A stretch of DNA of 64,000 nt, from positions 38,220 to 102,219 of the IMG/VR virus record IMGVR_UViG_3300034198_030914; one strand, written 5' to 3'. Positions 8,340-17,480 of this stretch are shown piece after piece. The stretch is from a virus. Under the pieces are notes generated by a model that was not told the origin of the DNA, did not search any database, and saw only the letters and a list, made by a program, of their open reading frames with translations. The first letter of the stretch is position 1, and every line of letters starts with the position of its first letter. The position numbers and the translations under genes were made by a program.

Positions 8340-9566
8340 ATGATTGAATTTACCAAACTACTAAAGAATGTAGAAAAACTACAAGAACTCGGATTTAATA
8401 GTGAATTTGATATAAGTCCCTTTTTACTACCAGTTGATGATGTTATAAAGAAAATTTTAAAGCAAAAAAATCCAAAATTTTCCGCGATAGAAATTGATTT
8501 AATAGTCGATTCTGAAGATATATCTCTGAGTAAATCAATAGCTAAAATTGATGAAGAGTTTAAAAAAAAGAGATCTAGTAATTTGAATTTAACACCTGAA
8601 GAAAAAAAGGCAAGAAAGGAACAGTTAAATACCGAAAAAGAAAGGCGTAAACAAGCAGCGACAGAACAAGTTAAACAAATAAAAAATATTTATAAAGATA
8701 AAATTGTTGAGTTGAAATCTGAAGCTAAAAAGACTATCAAAGAAATAAAGATAGGTTCCTACAATTTTATAAGAGAGACTAAAACAATCGTCAAGAAGTC
8801 AACTACATCTCTAATTCAAGCTGGTTCATCTTTAGGAGCTATATCCGTAATCATAGCTGCTCCACCTTGGAATATACCTTTAGCAATTTCATATACGATG
8901 TCAATAGTTGATATATTATTATCTTTAGTATCTCAATTAAAAAATATTATATCATATACTGTAGTTTTTGAAAAACTAAATCTTATCGTGGATTCAAAAA
9001 ATCTTTCGATTCTATCAATAATTTTTAACTCATTTATGAATATAATTTTAGGTATCTGGTCAAAATTAACTGGAATAGAAAGTTTAGTAAAAAAATTATT
9101 AGATTTCATAATTAAACTGATAAGTGGTGCAAACAAACAGAAGATTTTTAAAAAAGTGACTAGTAAACTTAGAAAACTGGGAAATTTCAAGGATGAGAAT
9201 AAAACATTTGTAATAGATGGTGTAAGTGTAAGGGCTAATAGTGAAGATGATGCAATAGAAGTCAAAGATTTTTTAGAAACATATAAAGTTGACTATGGTA
9301 AAAAGAAAGTCAGTGATTACAAAAATAACTCTGATAGTTCAATAAACCCAGAGCAGTTATTAACACAGCTATCGAATGATATCAATAGGACTCAAGAAAT
9401 CGAAATACCTAGTGAGGTGGAAGATAGTTATATCAATCTATATGAGGTAAAATTACCAAACGGTACAATCTTAATTAATCAGACTGAAAAAGACTTAGAA
9501 GATTTACAGAGTGCTTATAATTTGGTTATCCAGAAAATTGATAATATTACAGTCGATCAAACTTAG
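8340..9566 (+). CDS. Coiled-coil protein with hydrophobic segments, possibly virion
   Basis: Residues 70-150 form a very charged coiled coil rich in lysine and glutamate. Residues 158-205 and 215-265 contain hydrophobic stretches (SSLGAISVIIAAPPWNIPLAIS and LSIIFNSFMNIILGIWSKL), and the C-terminal 120 residues are soluble. This resembles phage proteins that insert into or cross the membrane, but no homology was recognised. It is a single plus-strand gene in a minus-strand region and overlaps the convergent zinc-peptidase gene by 20 bases. Confidence 0.5.
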   Translation: MIEFTKLLKNVEKLQELGFNSEFDISPFLLPVDDVIKKILKQKNPKFSAIEIDLIVDSEDISLSKSIAKIDEEFKKKRSSNLNLTPEEKKARKEQLNTEKERRKQAATEQVKQIKNIYKDKIVELKSEAKKTIKEIKIGSYNFIRETKTIVKKSTTSLIQAGSSLGAISVIIAAPPWNIPLAISYTMSIVDILLSLVSQLKNIISYTVVFEKLNLIVDSKNLSILSIIFNSFMNIILGIWSKLTGIESLVKKLLDFIIKLISGANKQKIFKKVTSKLRKLGNFKDENKTFVIDGVSVRANSEDDAIEVKDFLETYKVDYGKKKVSDYKNNSDSSINPEQLLTQLSNDINRTQEIEIPSEVEDSYINLYEVKLPNGTILINQTEKDLEDLQSAYNLVIQKIDNITVDQT

Positions 9567-10449
9567 ACTTAAATTCATCAACAATATTTTTGATGACTTC
9601 CTCCTCTTCATTCCTTCTGAGTTTGGAAATATATCGTTGTTTGATGAACCACTGTCTAACAATATCTTCAAATTTAACTGATTTGTCCCTAACTCTTTTT
9701 AAATCAAATAATCTTTTGAATCCAACAACTTGTGCTGGTAATTCATCTGGCAATGTGTAGTAAGTAAATCCAGTCGCATCTTCATCTCTGTCGAACTCTT
9801 CACCATAATACTCTTGCAGAAGATGTTCCATTTCATGAGCTATATCTATATTGAGTTCACCAACCATTTCATATAAGTGTGGCTTTATGTCCTCTTGGAA
9901 ATTTCTTTGTATTTCTACTTGGATATCATAGTAAGCGACTCTATCCCCCTTTTCTAGTCTGTAATGACTTCCTGCTGAAGCATTGATTCTAAATCCTTTT
10001 ATTTTCTTATTATGTTGAATTGTTAACTCAACCGAGAATTTTACTGGAAAATCATTAAAAACATATTTATGTGTTGAAAGTAATTCAGTGTTGTCATCAT
10101 CCTCGTCTTCATATCCAGCATCCGGCATCCCGTAATAGTACTCGCTCTCATCTTCTACGTCTTTCGGAACTTCCCTAACAAAGCTTGAACCCACCATTTG
10201 AAGTCTTGTTTTAATAGGGCGAGGGGGTATATAATGAAATTTACCACCTTTCATTTTTGGTTTTCTATTAGGATCTGCCGCCTTTTTGGCTTCAGCATCG
10301 GTCAATGCGTGATAAGGAAGTGAGAATCTACCATACGCATTATCCTTAACAAAATAAATAATATCCCTCACTACTGTTTTAACTGCTTGAGCACTTCCCC
10401 TTTCTTCATTTAGAGAATCAAAATTTTCGAAGGTGAATAAGTATTTCAT
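9547..10449 (-). CDS. HExxH zinc metallopeptidase-like protein with capsid-targeting-like leader
   Basis: The leader MKYLFTFENFDSLNEE carries an L-N-E site at residues 13-15, close to the T4 prohead protease consensus. The catalytic candidate is HEMEH at residues 205-209, and DELPAQ at about 235-240 could give the third zinc ligand (E236), as in gluzincin-like enzymes. An acidic, disordered stretch lies at about 95-125. The protein is the last of four overlapping or closely spaced minus-strand genes (12888 to 9547), all carrying the leader or an internal copy. I infer a packaged protease that would enter the host with the DNA. A second protein with the same HExxH plus E-x-x-A pattern is at 35374. 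Confidence 0.7.
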   Translation of the reverse strand: MKYLFTFENFDSLNEERGSAQAVKTVVRDIIYFVKDNAYGRFSLPYHALTDAEAKKAADPNRKPKMKGGKFHYIPPRPIKTRLQMVGSSFVREVPKDVEDESEYYYGMPDAGYEDEDDDNTELLSTHKYVFNDFPVKFSVELTIQHNKKIKGFRINASAGSHYRLEKGDRVAYYDIQVEIQRNFQEDIKPHLYEMVGELNIDIAHEMEHLLQEYYGEEFDRDEDATGFTYYTLPDELPAQVVGFKRLFDLKRVRDKSVKFEDIVRQWFIKQRYISKLRRNEEEEVIKNIVDEFKSKFDRL

Positions 10450-10451
10450 AA

Positions 10452-11180
10452 TTATAAATATTTTTGTATTGTAGCTGGTTTATAAACTGGTATAGACATT
10501 TTCCAGATACCTGTTCTCAGACCCGATGGTACTTTATGAAACTGACCTCTCAATCTTCCATTTTGTAAATCTGTTAAGTAAACATGAAATTGATTTGCGT
10601 ATAGACTACTATCTTCAGGATTGTTAAAATAATTTGAATCATTTTCGAAATCATCAAAGTATTGTGAACATCCATTACCCCAACCGTTTGTCTTCTTCAA
10701 GATTCTCAAAATCATATCATAATCATAGTTAGTACCAAAATTTTCAAAGTATTTTAGATGTTTCATTTTTTGATATACAGGGATTACCTCAACATTTTTT
10801 GGTATATTATAGTTTTTTGAAAATGTATATATTTCACCAATGATACTATCTGATTTGATATGATGTTCTTGTCTATTTTTAAGATTGTCAATACAAGCTT
10901 TTGGATTATTTTCGAACCAATACTCAGTTAATTCATAATCATTGTTACCTTCTAAAATCTGATTTAATTTTAAAAAATTATTACCTATAAATAAATAACT
11001 TTCAAAGTATGGTGAAGTAAGTATTATATTTTCACCATCTTCCATTAGATTTTGAATTTGGCTAATATTAGCAATGTCATCTAAAAGTGCGAAATCCGTA
11101 TTTTCAGATTTTATCTTATTGGCTAAAAAACTTTTACCCGATCCAGGCAATCCATGAATCCATATAAATTGTTTTTTCAT
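10452..11180 (-). CDS. P-loop kinase-like protein fused to a leader-bearing domain
   Basis: Residues 8-18 (IHGLPGSGKSF) are a Walker A motif, so the first 137 residues resemble a small nucleoside or polynucleotide kinase-like P-loop protein. At residue 139 a complete leader-like sequence begins, MKHLKYFENFGTNYD, with its own ATG at 10766, followed by a 90-residue domain. This suggests a recent fusion of two genes or an internal start producing a separate 104-residue protein. It overlaps the upstream gene by 4 bases and lies 2 bases before the zincin gene, in a leader-rich operon. Confidence 0.65.
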   Translation of the reverse strand: MKKQFIWIHGLPGSGKSFLANKIKSENTDFALLDDIANISQIQNLMEDGENIILTSPYFESYLFIGNNFLKLNQILEGNNDYELTEYWFENNPKACIDNLKNRQEHHIKSDSIIGEIYTFSKNYNIPKNVEVIPVYQKMKHLKYFENFGTNYDYDMILRILKKTNGWGNGCSQYFDDFENDSNYFNNPEDSSLYANQFHVYLTDLQNGRLRGQFHKVPSGLRTGIWKMSIPVYKPATIQKYL

Positions 11181-11470
11181 ATAGATTTCAAATATTGTTT
11201 TATCAATTGTGTATCAGAAACAATATCTGTAATTAAATTATCTGATTGTAAAATATTAAGTAACACTTGCTTTATTCTGTTATAACCATAGCTAGGATTC
11301 CCTTTTTCATCGAAAGAATAATAATAGACATCGCCGTCGATATTTATATAATACCTTTTTCTGCCAAATAAATCTAAATATTTGGTATCAAGCTCGATTG
11401 GAAATTTAGCCTTTAGATAATCTAATGTAAGTTCTTCCCCAAAATTTTCAAAAAGTCTTAAATGTTTCAT
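11177..11470 (-). CDS. Small protein with capsid-targeting-like leader
   Basis: The 97-residue protein begins MKHLRLFENFGEELTLDYLK, one of the cleanest copies of the leader in the window. The rest includes FGRKRYYINIDGDVYYYSFDEKGN, a beta-hairpin-rich module, and a helical end. No family is recognised. Its start overlaps the stop of the upstream gene and its stop overlaps the start of the downstream gene by four bases each, so translation is coupled across the operon. Confidence 0.55.
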   Translation of the reverse strand: MKHLRLFENFGEELTLDYLKAKFPIELDTKYLDLFGRKRYYINIDGDVYYYSFDEKGNPSYGYNRIKQVLLNILQSDNLITDIVSDTQLIKQYLKSI

Positions 11471-12888
11471 CTTTCAGATTCTTTCATTTTTTCAGTTACT
11501 AAATAATTAAAATTGTCAGCTGGTTCAAATTTATAAGAAGCGGATAATTTGCTGCTCAGCTCAGAACCAGTAAACTTTACCGTTATTATACAATCAATAA
11601 GAGGATTCTCATCTAACTCAACAAGAACTTTGAATTTAAAGTTATTATCTTCTAATTCATCAGAATCTATTAATCTAACATGATAATCAAATTTAACAAT
11701 AATAGAATCGTAAAATTCTCTAAAAAATTCCCTTGATGGTAGTAGATTAAACGAATTTCCTTTGTTGCCTAAATAATAAATATCCCTCTCAACACAACCC
11801 ATTTTTTCAACGATGTTTTTAATTAATTTCATCTTGATGTTACCAGAAACAGATTTCATACCATCTTTCAATTTTTTAACATCAGATTTATTTGTCTTTA
11901 GAATTGATTGTGTCAAGATGTGTTCCAAAATTTTAGAATTTAAAAGAAAATTCTTCTTTTCGTTCCATTCCTTCACCGCCTTATCGACTGATGCGAAATA
12001 TCTTTCTTTATTATCCCAAACTTCATCCAAAAAGTCAGAGAAGTAAACAATATTTTTATCAAAATCTTTGAAATACTCACCCAAGTTTTTGAACTTAGGA
12101 TCTTGATGTTTTATTTCAAAGTAATCAAACCAAGTGATATCACCCAATCTACTCGGTTGAATAAATTTTTCAAACTGAGCTTGTATCATTTCGTTTGAAT
12201 TATCATAAATAATTCTTACCCAGTTCTGAACTAGCTTATTCCATTTCTTTAACATTTCTTCTCCGTACAAACGTTCTACCTCGCTTCCGATTAAATCATC
12301 AGCTAGTGTAAGAAATGAAGAAGTCTTAGTGGTGCTTAAATTTTTATTTAGATAGAATCCGAATTGTTTACCATCTTCAGTTTCGATTACTATATCTTCG
12401 CCAACCTCTTTACTTTTATTCGGTCCAATCCAATATATCTTTCTAATTAAATCAGATTCTAATTTTTCGGTCATTAGGAGTTTGTCTACAATGTTTCTGG
12501 CTGTGATTCTAGCACTGTTCAAAATACTCCAATCTTCGTCTATAGAAAACTCAACCTCTTCGAATATACCATTTATTTTTGAGATTTCTACGTCCTCTAC
12601 AAATTTATCATTTTCAAGTTTACCTAAACAAAGTCTATTTTTAGCCATCAATAAATTTTTCAAATCAGTAAGAAAAACTTGTGAGTTCTCGGAGTATCTT
12701 GCTTTTAATCCCCTGTCTAAAATATTATCTAAGAATTCGTTGTTCAATAAAATCATAGACACACAAATTTCTGATACTAAATTTGTAGGTTTGTAAATAC
12801 TTTTAGGTTTTTGTATTTCATTTTGTGCTTGTACTTTATTTACAAATGAGGACTCTCTGAATAGTTGAAAGCTTTTGAAAAGTTTCAT
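11467..12888 (-). CDS. Uncharacterised 473-aa protein with capsid-targeting-like leader
   Basis: The N-terminus is MKLFKSFQLFRESSFVNKVQ, with F-R-E at residues 10-12 as a possible processing site. The body is a mix of helices and strands without a motif I recognise. It is the first gene of the four-gene minus-strand operon ending with the zincin at 9547, preceded by a TTTTAATATATATATTAAAA motif shared with the divergent gene at 12948. By context it may be a packaged protein. Confidence 0.55.
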   Translation of the reverse strand: MKLFKSFQLFRESSFVNKVQAQNEIQKPKSIYKPTNLVSEICVSMILLNNEFLDNILDRGLKARYSENSQVFLTDLKNLLMAKNRLCLGKLENDKFVEDVEISKINGIFEEVEFSIDEDWSILNSARITARNIVDKLLMTEKLESDLIRKIYWIGPNKSKEVGEDIVIETEDGKQFGFYLNKNLSTTKTSSFLTLADDLIGSEVERLYGEEMLKKWNKLVQNWVRIIYDNSNEMIQAQFEKFIQPSRLGDITWFDYFEIKHQDPKFKNLGEYFKDFDKNIVYFSDFLDEVWDNKERYFASVDKAVKEWNEKKNFLLNSKILEHILTQSILKTNKSDVKKLKDGMKSVSGNIKMKLIKNIVEKMGCVERDIYYLGNKGNSFNLLPSREFFREFYDSIIVKFDYHVRLIDSDELEDNNFKFKVLVELDENPLIDCIITVKFTGSELSSKLSASYKFEPADNFNYLVTEKMKESER

Positions 12889-12947
12889 TATATTGCTGTT
12901 GTTTAATTTTAATATATATATTAAAATATTTTAATTGAAAATATAAA

Positions 12948-13595
12948 ATGAAGCACTTAAAAAATTTTAGTAGTTTTTTTGAATCTTACTTAATAACAGT
13001 AGAATATCCAGAAACATCTATTTCAAATTTAGATTTAAATGAATCTTTGAATCTATTCTATGAAAATATTTTAAAATCAATTGGCGCAGAAGAATCAGAT
13101 TTATTTCAATCTTTCAATTTACCAAAAGACGAATACAAAAATAAAGTAAATTTAGATATATTATCCGACAATATTGAATTTATAAATTCTTTATCAAGCA
13201 TAGGGTTGAAAAAATCATTTTTACAGTCCACTGATGATTTAGAAACTTTTGTTAATAAACCTTGTCGCTTCTTAATGATTTATAGAATTGAAGCTAATGA
13301 GTTAGAAAATCCAGATTATATCTTATTTCAATCTTGGAATGATACACTAGGTAAATGGGAAGATACTAAACTTTATAAAATTACTGGGAATATAAAAAGT
13401 TTTTATGACAAATTATCCTCTAAGGTAATTGAAATTATACACGATGATGAAAGTTATATTTATCAATCATCAAACAAAAATGAATGGGAATTACAGAACT
13501 TAGATAGGGCAAATGACACTTTCAAAAAATATTTTAGGAAAGAAGAATTTGAAAAATTTATTAATGATAATAAATTTACCTTCGACATTAAATAA
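12948..13595 (+). CDS. Uncharacterised protein with capsid-targeting-like leader
   Basis: The 215-residue protein starts MKHLKNFSSFFESYLITVEY, with F-F-E at residues 10-12. The remainder has alternating helical and beta-like segments (NPDYILFQSWNDTLGKWEDTKLYKITG) and no known motif. It is divergent from the leader operon at 12888, sharing a 59-base AT-rich region that holds a near-palindromic TATATATA motif, so both directions may fire together late in infection. Confidence 0.55.
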   Translation: MKHLKNFSSFFESYLITVEYPETSISNLDLNESLNLFYENILKSIGAEESDLFQSFNLPKDEYKNKVNLDILSDNIEFINSLSSIGLKKSFLQSTDDLETFVNKPCRFLMIYRIEANELENPDYILFQSWNDTLGKWEDTKLYKITGNIKSFYDKLSSKVIEIIHDDESYIYQSSNKNEWELQNLDRANDTFKKYFRKEEFEKFINDNKFTFDIK

Positions 13596-14187
13596 TTAAA
13601 TTTTTTATGTAGTTGAGCGCAACCTTATTTTTTAGACTCTCATCTTCAGTTAGTTTCCACTGGTAAACATATGAAGATTCCAAGTAAAGAATTTTATTTC
13701 TAATGTCTCTAATTTCAGTCCCAAGTATCTCTCTTTCTTCATCCGACACTTCGTAAGACAAACCCAATCTATCACAGAGTAAAAGTATATCGATTTTATT
13801 ACCTTCTTTAAAAGCCATATTGGCTTCATTATAGAGTGTGTTTAGGTTATCACTATTTATTTTATCCGGATGTGTTACTTTTACAATTTTTCTATAAAAG
13901 TCTTTAAGCTTTGAGTCCTGATTTGTAAGTTGTTCTTCTTCCATTGATTTATCACTTTTGTTTGGTGGTATATTATGTGATAATTTAATACTTTTTTTAT
14001 TATCGTATATTTCTCTCAGCTCTGTATTCAGGGTGAGAATCTTTTCGATCCAATTATAAAAATCAATATTGTAGGATTGAATTAAATTTGATTTATATTC
14101 ATATTCTGATTTCAAATAATTCAATTCCCTTATAAGTTTGGTGTTTTCTAAATTTCTTATCATGCAATATATATTCCTAAATGACAT
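13588..14187 (-). CDS. J-domain (DnaJ-like) protein
   Basis: Residues 94-125 read as a J-domain core: LKDFYRKIVKVTHPDK with the invariant HPD at 106-108, then helix III with EANMAFKEG. Such domains stimulate the ATPase of DnaK/Hsp70, so the phage protein may recruit the host chaperone for virion assembly or protein remodelling. The N-terminal 90 residues form a coiled coil that could bind a client. The start may instead be at the internal ATG eight codons later. It is convergent with the leader-bearing gene ending at 13595 and overlaps it by 8 bases. Confidence 0.75.
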   Translation of the reverse strand: MSFRNIYCMIRNLENTKLIRELNYLKSEYEYKSNLIQSYNIDFYNWIEKILTLNTELREIYDNKKSIKLSHNIPPNKSDKSMEEEQLTNQDSKLKDFYRKIVKVTHPDKINSDNLNTLYNEANMAFKEGNKIDILLLCDRLGLSYEVSDEEREILGTEIRDIRNKILYLESSYVYQWKLTEDESLKNKVALNYIKNLII

Positions 14188-14218
14188 TTTTGATATTGAA
14201 TTTTTAATATATAAATTT

Positions 14219-14779
14219 ATGAAATACTCAAATTTAAATTTAGACGAACTTTATCATCTAAGAACTCAGATGGTTATGAACAATGAAGACTCCTCAGAAC
14301 TAAACTTTCTAATCGACTGTGGTGAATCTGAATATTACCTTTCATTATTTGAAGACACAAGTGCTACTGGTGGACCAGCAGGTTCTTCAGGTGCTGCCTC
14401 TATAGGAATCGGTGGGGGTGGTGTCGCTTATGGTAATGCTGCCTTCGGTGGAATGGGTGCTGTAACTGCTGCCCAACCATCAAATAATGCAGGTGTTACA
14501 TCAGACCCAGCCTATACATCTGGTGGTGGTAAAATCGGGAGTGGTGATGTAAGTGTTCCATACAATGCTGGTCCGAATAAAGCTTTCCAAAAAATTCCAG
14601 TTGATAATAGAAAAGGTAACAGTAAAAGGCGAAAAAATAAAATGTTGAGTAACTTAAAATCTCTTGTTTCACGTCAAGACTTTACTGCTGGTCAAGGTTC
14701 TGATAAACCAAAAAGACTTATGAGCTTCGATTCATTTTCCAAAGATGAACTGAACAAAGTAACCAAAGTCAAGGAATAA
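14219..14779 (+). CDS. Glycine-rich, basic-tailed protein, likely virion assembly
   Basis: The start ATG is at 14219. A helical N-terminus (about 45 residues) is followed by a glycine/alanine-rich disordered region (ATGGPAGSSGAASIGIGGGG), a GMGAVTAAQPS and GSGDVSVPYN segment, then a basic stretch KGNSKRRKNK and a C-terminal RLMSFDSFSKDELN. The last part resembles the leader signature found at the N-terminus of other proteins here, but at the C-terminus. The gene opens the plus-strand virion block. A role in the prohead core or as a packaged basic peptide is possible; no enzyme motif was seen. Confidence 0.5.
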   Translation: MKYSNLNLDELYHLRTQMVMNNEDSSELNFLIDCGESEYYLSLFEDTSATGGPAGSSGAASIGIGGGGVAYGNAAFGGMGAVTAAQPSNNAGVTSDPAYTSGGGKIGSGDVSVPYNAGPNKAFQKIPVDNRKGNSKRRKNKMLSNLKSLVSRQDFTAGQGSDKPKRLMSFDSFSKDELNKVTKVKE

Positions 14780-14886
14780 TTCTAAAGTTTGATGTCATTA
14801 CTTGGTTTGAAATATTCGAACATATATCATATGATAATTAAAACTTAATTGTAAGTTTCCTTATATAAATAAAAAAAGTTTTTTAT

Positions 14887-15417
14887 ATGACAGAAAAAAC
14901 AGAAAAGTTAATTATTGTCGGTCAATCTGGTAGTGGTAAAGATTTCTTGAGGAGAGGTTTAATTAAAAAGGGTTTAAGGTATTCACCAAAGTTTACAACA
15001 AGACCAAAAAGACAAAATGAAACAGACGGTGTGGATTATGATTTTATTGAAGTGGAAGAATTTTCGAGTTTAAAATGTGAAGACAAAATAAAATTTTATC
15101 AGACTTTTGAAATATTTGATAAAATTTGGAATTATGGTGTTACAGTTGATAATTTCGAAAAAAATCAATTATTTATTATGACACCTTTTGAAATTTCGCA
15201 ACTTTCAGATGCTGATTTATCAAAGTGCTTTGTTGTTTATCTTGATATACCGATTGATATAAGAACAAAACGACTACTAAGAAGAAACGATATCAATGAC
15301 TCAATAGAAAGAAGAATAAAATCAGATTTAGTAGATTTTAAAGATTATAATTATTATGATTTAAAAATAACTGATCCTGAATTTGACGCTGAGTCAATTT
15401 ATGATTTGATGTTCTAA
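14887..15417 (+). CDS. Guanylate kinase-like protein
   Basis: The N-terminus IIVGQSGSGKDFLRRGLI is a P-loop, and SPKFTTRPKRQNETDGVDYDFI matches the GMP-binding region of guanylate kinases (TTR-R-E-G-DY-F). The protein is 176 residues, somewhat shorter than bacterial guanylate kinase, with a typical lid arginine pair in KRLLRRND. It would phosphorylate GMP or dGMP to the diphosphate to supply phage DNA synthesis. It lies between virion genes with 60 bases to the baseplate gene, so it may be expressed late or the region may be mosaic. Confidence 0.75.
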   Translation: MTEKTEKLIIVGQSGSGKDFLRRGLIKKGLRYSPKFTTRPKRQNETDGVDYDFIEVEEFSSLKCEDKIKFYQTFEIFDKIWNYGVTVDNFEKNQLFIMTPFEISQLSDADLSKCFVVYLDIPIDIRTKRLLRRNDINDSIERRIKSDLVDFKDYNYYDLKITDPEFDAESIYDLMF

Positions 15418-15475
15418 TTTTTATTTAAAGAAGTTTGTTTTTTTATATATATCATATAATAAAATAAATTTCAAT

Positions 15476-17194
15476 ATGAACTTAACGGAAATAAGTTTTG
15501 GTACTTTAAAAGCTCAAATAGAATTATATTTAAGGCAAGAATTTTCTAAAACTGGTGTCAATTTCGACACAAGCTCACCCTATGGACAAATACTGCTGGT
15601 TTTAGAAAATTTATTTCAACTTTCTATGTTGTATTTGAAAAATTCAATAAACCAATTCGACTTATCATCTTCAAATTCAAACAACACCAGAGTTATTAGA
15701 AATGCGGCAATTTTCGCTGGTCATAACCCAACAAGGAGTATAAGTGCCACCGGTACTCTCAAAGTCAATATAAAAACCTCTACTGATATAAGAACTGATA
15801 TCCCAGGTGGAAGAATCACACTTTCAAATAGACAATTACTTAAAAATAAAACGAATGGGCTTTTCTATTCGATAAATTTAGGTTCTGAAAGAATAACCTA
15901 CAATTTAACAAATATGACAAGTTTTACAATTGACATAATACAAGGTGAATGGCAAAGAAGAAATTTCACTGGATCCGGAAACGAAAACCAAACTTATCAA
16001 ATTACAGTCAGGGGAAATAATAGAGAAATAGAAAACTTCAACTATGAAGTACTCGTCAACGGTGAGTATTGGTCTGTGAAAAAACATATTTACGAACTCC
16101 TACCGGATGAGAAAGCTTGTGTTATTAAATCAAGTTTCAATAAAGGTATAGATTTAATTTTTGGTAATGGTGGGTTCGGCGCAAAACCTACTGTTGGGTC
16201 TTCAATAGAAGTTAATTATCTAGTGAGTGATGGCTCATCAGGTTCTATTTTCAGAAGAACAATAAATGATTGGAATTTCGTAGAAGATGCCCTCGATGGT
16301 TTTGGTAACTCGATTGATATGGCTGATTTATTTGATATATCTTTTTTTAATGATATAAATTTTGGTGCCGATAGCGAATCAACCGCTTTCACAAAAAATA
16401 TTTTACCTATTGCTAGTAATAATTTTGTTATTGGTTTACCTCAACAGTTTGCTTACCAAATCAAGAAATTAGGTGTATTTTCTCATGTAAATGCCTATTC
16501 AGAAAACGGCACAGTATTCGTTGCAGCCACCCCAAATATTAAGTTATTCAAAAGCGAAAATGCTGATTACTTTTCAATTGATGTAAGAGCATTCGAGTTG
16601 GATAATTATGAGAAATCAAAAATTTTAAAGTATCTAAGAACAGGTGGGAATATCTTATTGACATCCAAGGTAGAAATTGTTTCACCGAATTTATCATTCT
16701 ACATAATAAATATTTTTATCATCACCTATTCAGATGCTCAAGATAATTCTGTAAACTCGCAAATTTACAATAAAATTTCAGAATATTTTCTTAATTTTAA
16801 CAGAATGGATAGAGTTCCGAAAAGTGATATTATTTCAGAAATTTCTTCAATATCTGATATTTATTCCGTCGACATTAGTTTCCTTAGTAAAAAGAACGAA
16901 GATTATCACAAAGCTCAAATCACATTAGATGAGAATAAAAGAAATCAATTTGCTACAAGGGAAGCTCTCAAACTAGACAAGCCAAATCCAAACTATAATC
17001 CAAAAATTACTCCAGGCTTGGATCCAATTTTAGGTGATATTGTCTTTACAGCTCAAGAAATACCTGTTATTAGGGGTGGTTGGTACGATAGATCTAATGT
17101 TTATTACTCTGATAGCATAGAAGACAAAGGATTGAAATCTGTAAATATAATCAAAAAAGGTACAGTAGATGTATCAAAAAAACAAAAGATATAA
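15476..17194 (+). CDS. Baseplate wedge protein, T4 gp6-like / baseplate J family
   Basis: The 572-residue protein begins with a helical segment (LKAQIELYLRQEFSKTGVNF, then SSPYGQILLVLENLFQLSMLY) and NTRVIRNAAIFAGHNPTRSISATGTLKV, typical of gp6/baseplate J-like wedge proteins that form the iris ring around the tail hub. It is slightly shorter than T4 gp6. The body is beta-rich with repeated small domains, ending with a disordered proline-rich tail before the C-terminus. It is followed four bases later by a small gene that is probably another baseplate component. The recognisable wedge protein is the best evidence for a contractile tail. Confidence 0.75.
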   Translation: MNLTEISFGTLKAQIELYLRQEFSKTGVNFDTSSPYGQILLVLENLFQLSMLYLKNSINQFDLSSSNSNNTRVIRNAAIFAGHNPTRSISATGTLKVNIKTSTDIRTDIPGGRITLSNRQLLKNKTNGLFYSINLGSERITYNLTNMTSFTIDIIQGEWQRRNFTGSGNENQTYQITVRGNNREIENFNYEVLVNGEYWSVKKHIYELLPDEKACVIKSSFNKGIDLIFGNGGFGAKPTVGSSIEVNYLVSDGSSGSIFRRTINDWNFVEDALDGFGNSIDMADLFDISFFNDINFGADSESTAFTKNILPIASNNFVIGLPQQFAYQIKKLGVFSHVNAYSENGTVFVAATPNIKLFKSENADYFSIDVRAFELDNYEKSKILKYLRTGGNILLTSKVEIVSPNLSFYIINIFIITYSDAQDNSVNSQIYNKISEYFLNFNRMDRVPKSDIISEISSISDIYSVDISFLSKKNEDYHKAQITLDENKRNQFATREALKLDKPNPNYNPKITPGLDPILGDIVFTAQEIPVIRGGWYDRSNVYYSDSIEDKGLKSVNIIKKGTVDVSKKQKI

Positions 17195-17197
17195 TAT

Positions 17198-17452
17198 ATG
17201 TATTTCGAAGAAAAAGACCTCCCTGAATTACACTTCATGAAGCATAGACACGATGACGAAAAAGACTTTGTCGATTATGAGAAAAACATACTCAATAAAA
17301 CAGTTTCACCATATCTTTTTTATAATGATTTAATGTTTCGTTTTTTGAATTTATTGCAAAGACCAGTCTCTATGTTTTTCGATAATGTCAACATAATAAA
17401 AAATTTTAAAAATTATACAGTTGACAAATATTACTACAAACATAAAAACTAA
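17198..17452 (+). CDS. Small protein downstream of baseplate gene
   Basis: The 84-residue protein is aromatic- and histidine-rich (MKHRHDDEKDFVDYEKN, SPYLFYNDLMFRFLNLLQ). It starts four bases after the baseplate wedge stop, so it is translated from the same message and may be a baseplate or tail component. No homology is recognised. The next gene is a homing endonuclease, which may have landed between this gene and 19187. Confidence 0.5.
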   Translation: MYFEEKDLPELHFMKHRHDDEKDFVDYEKNILNKTVSPYLFYNDLMFRFLNLLQRPVSMFFDNVNIIKNFKNYTVDKYYYKHKN

Positions 17453-17480
17453 TATATACTTATAAAATATAAGTATATAT
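17452..17480 (+). promoter_or_regulatory. Perfect palindrome covering the endonuclease start
   Basis: ATATATACTTATA and its exact complement, spaced by three A residues, end inside the start codon of the endonuclease at 17479. As RNA this hairpin would sequester the initiation site; as DNA it could be an operator. Hairpins that block early translation are known for T4 homing endonuclease genes. Confidence 0.5.
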
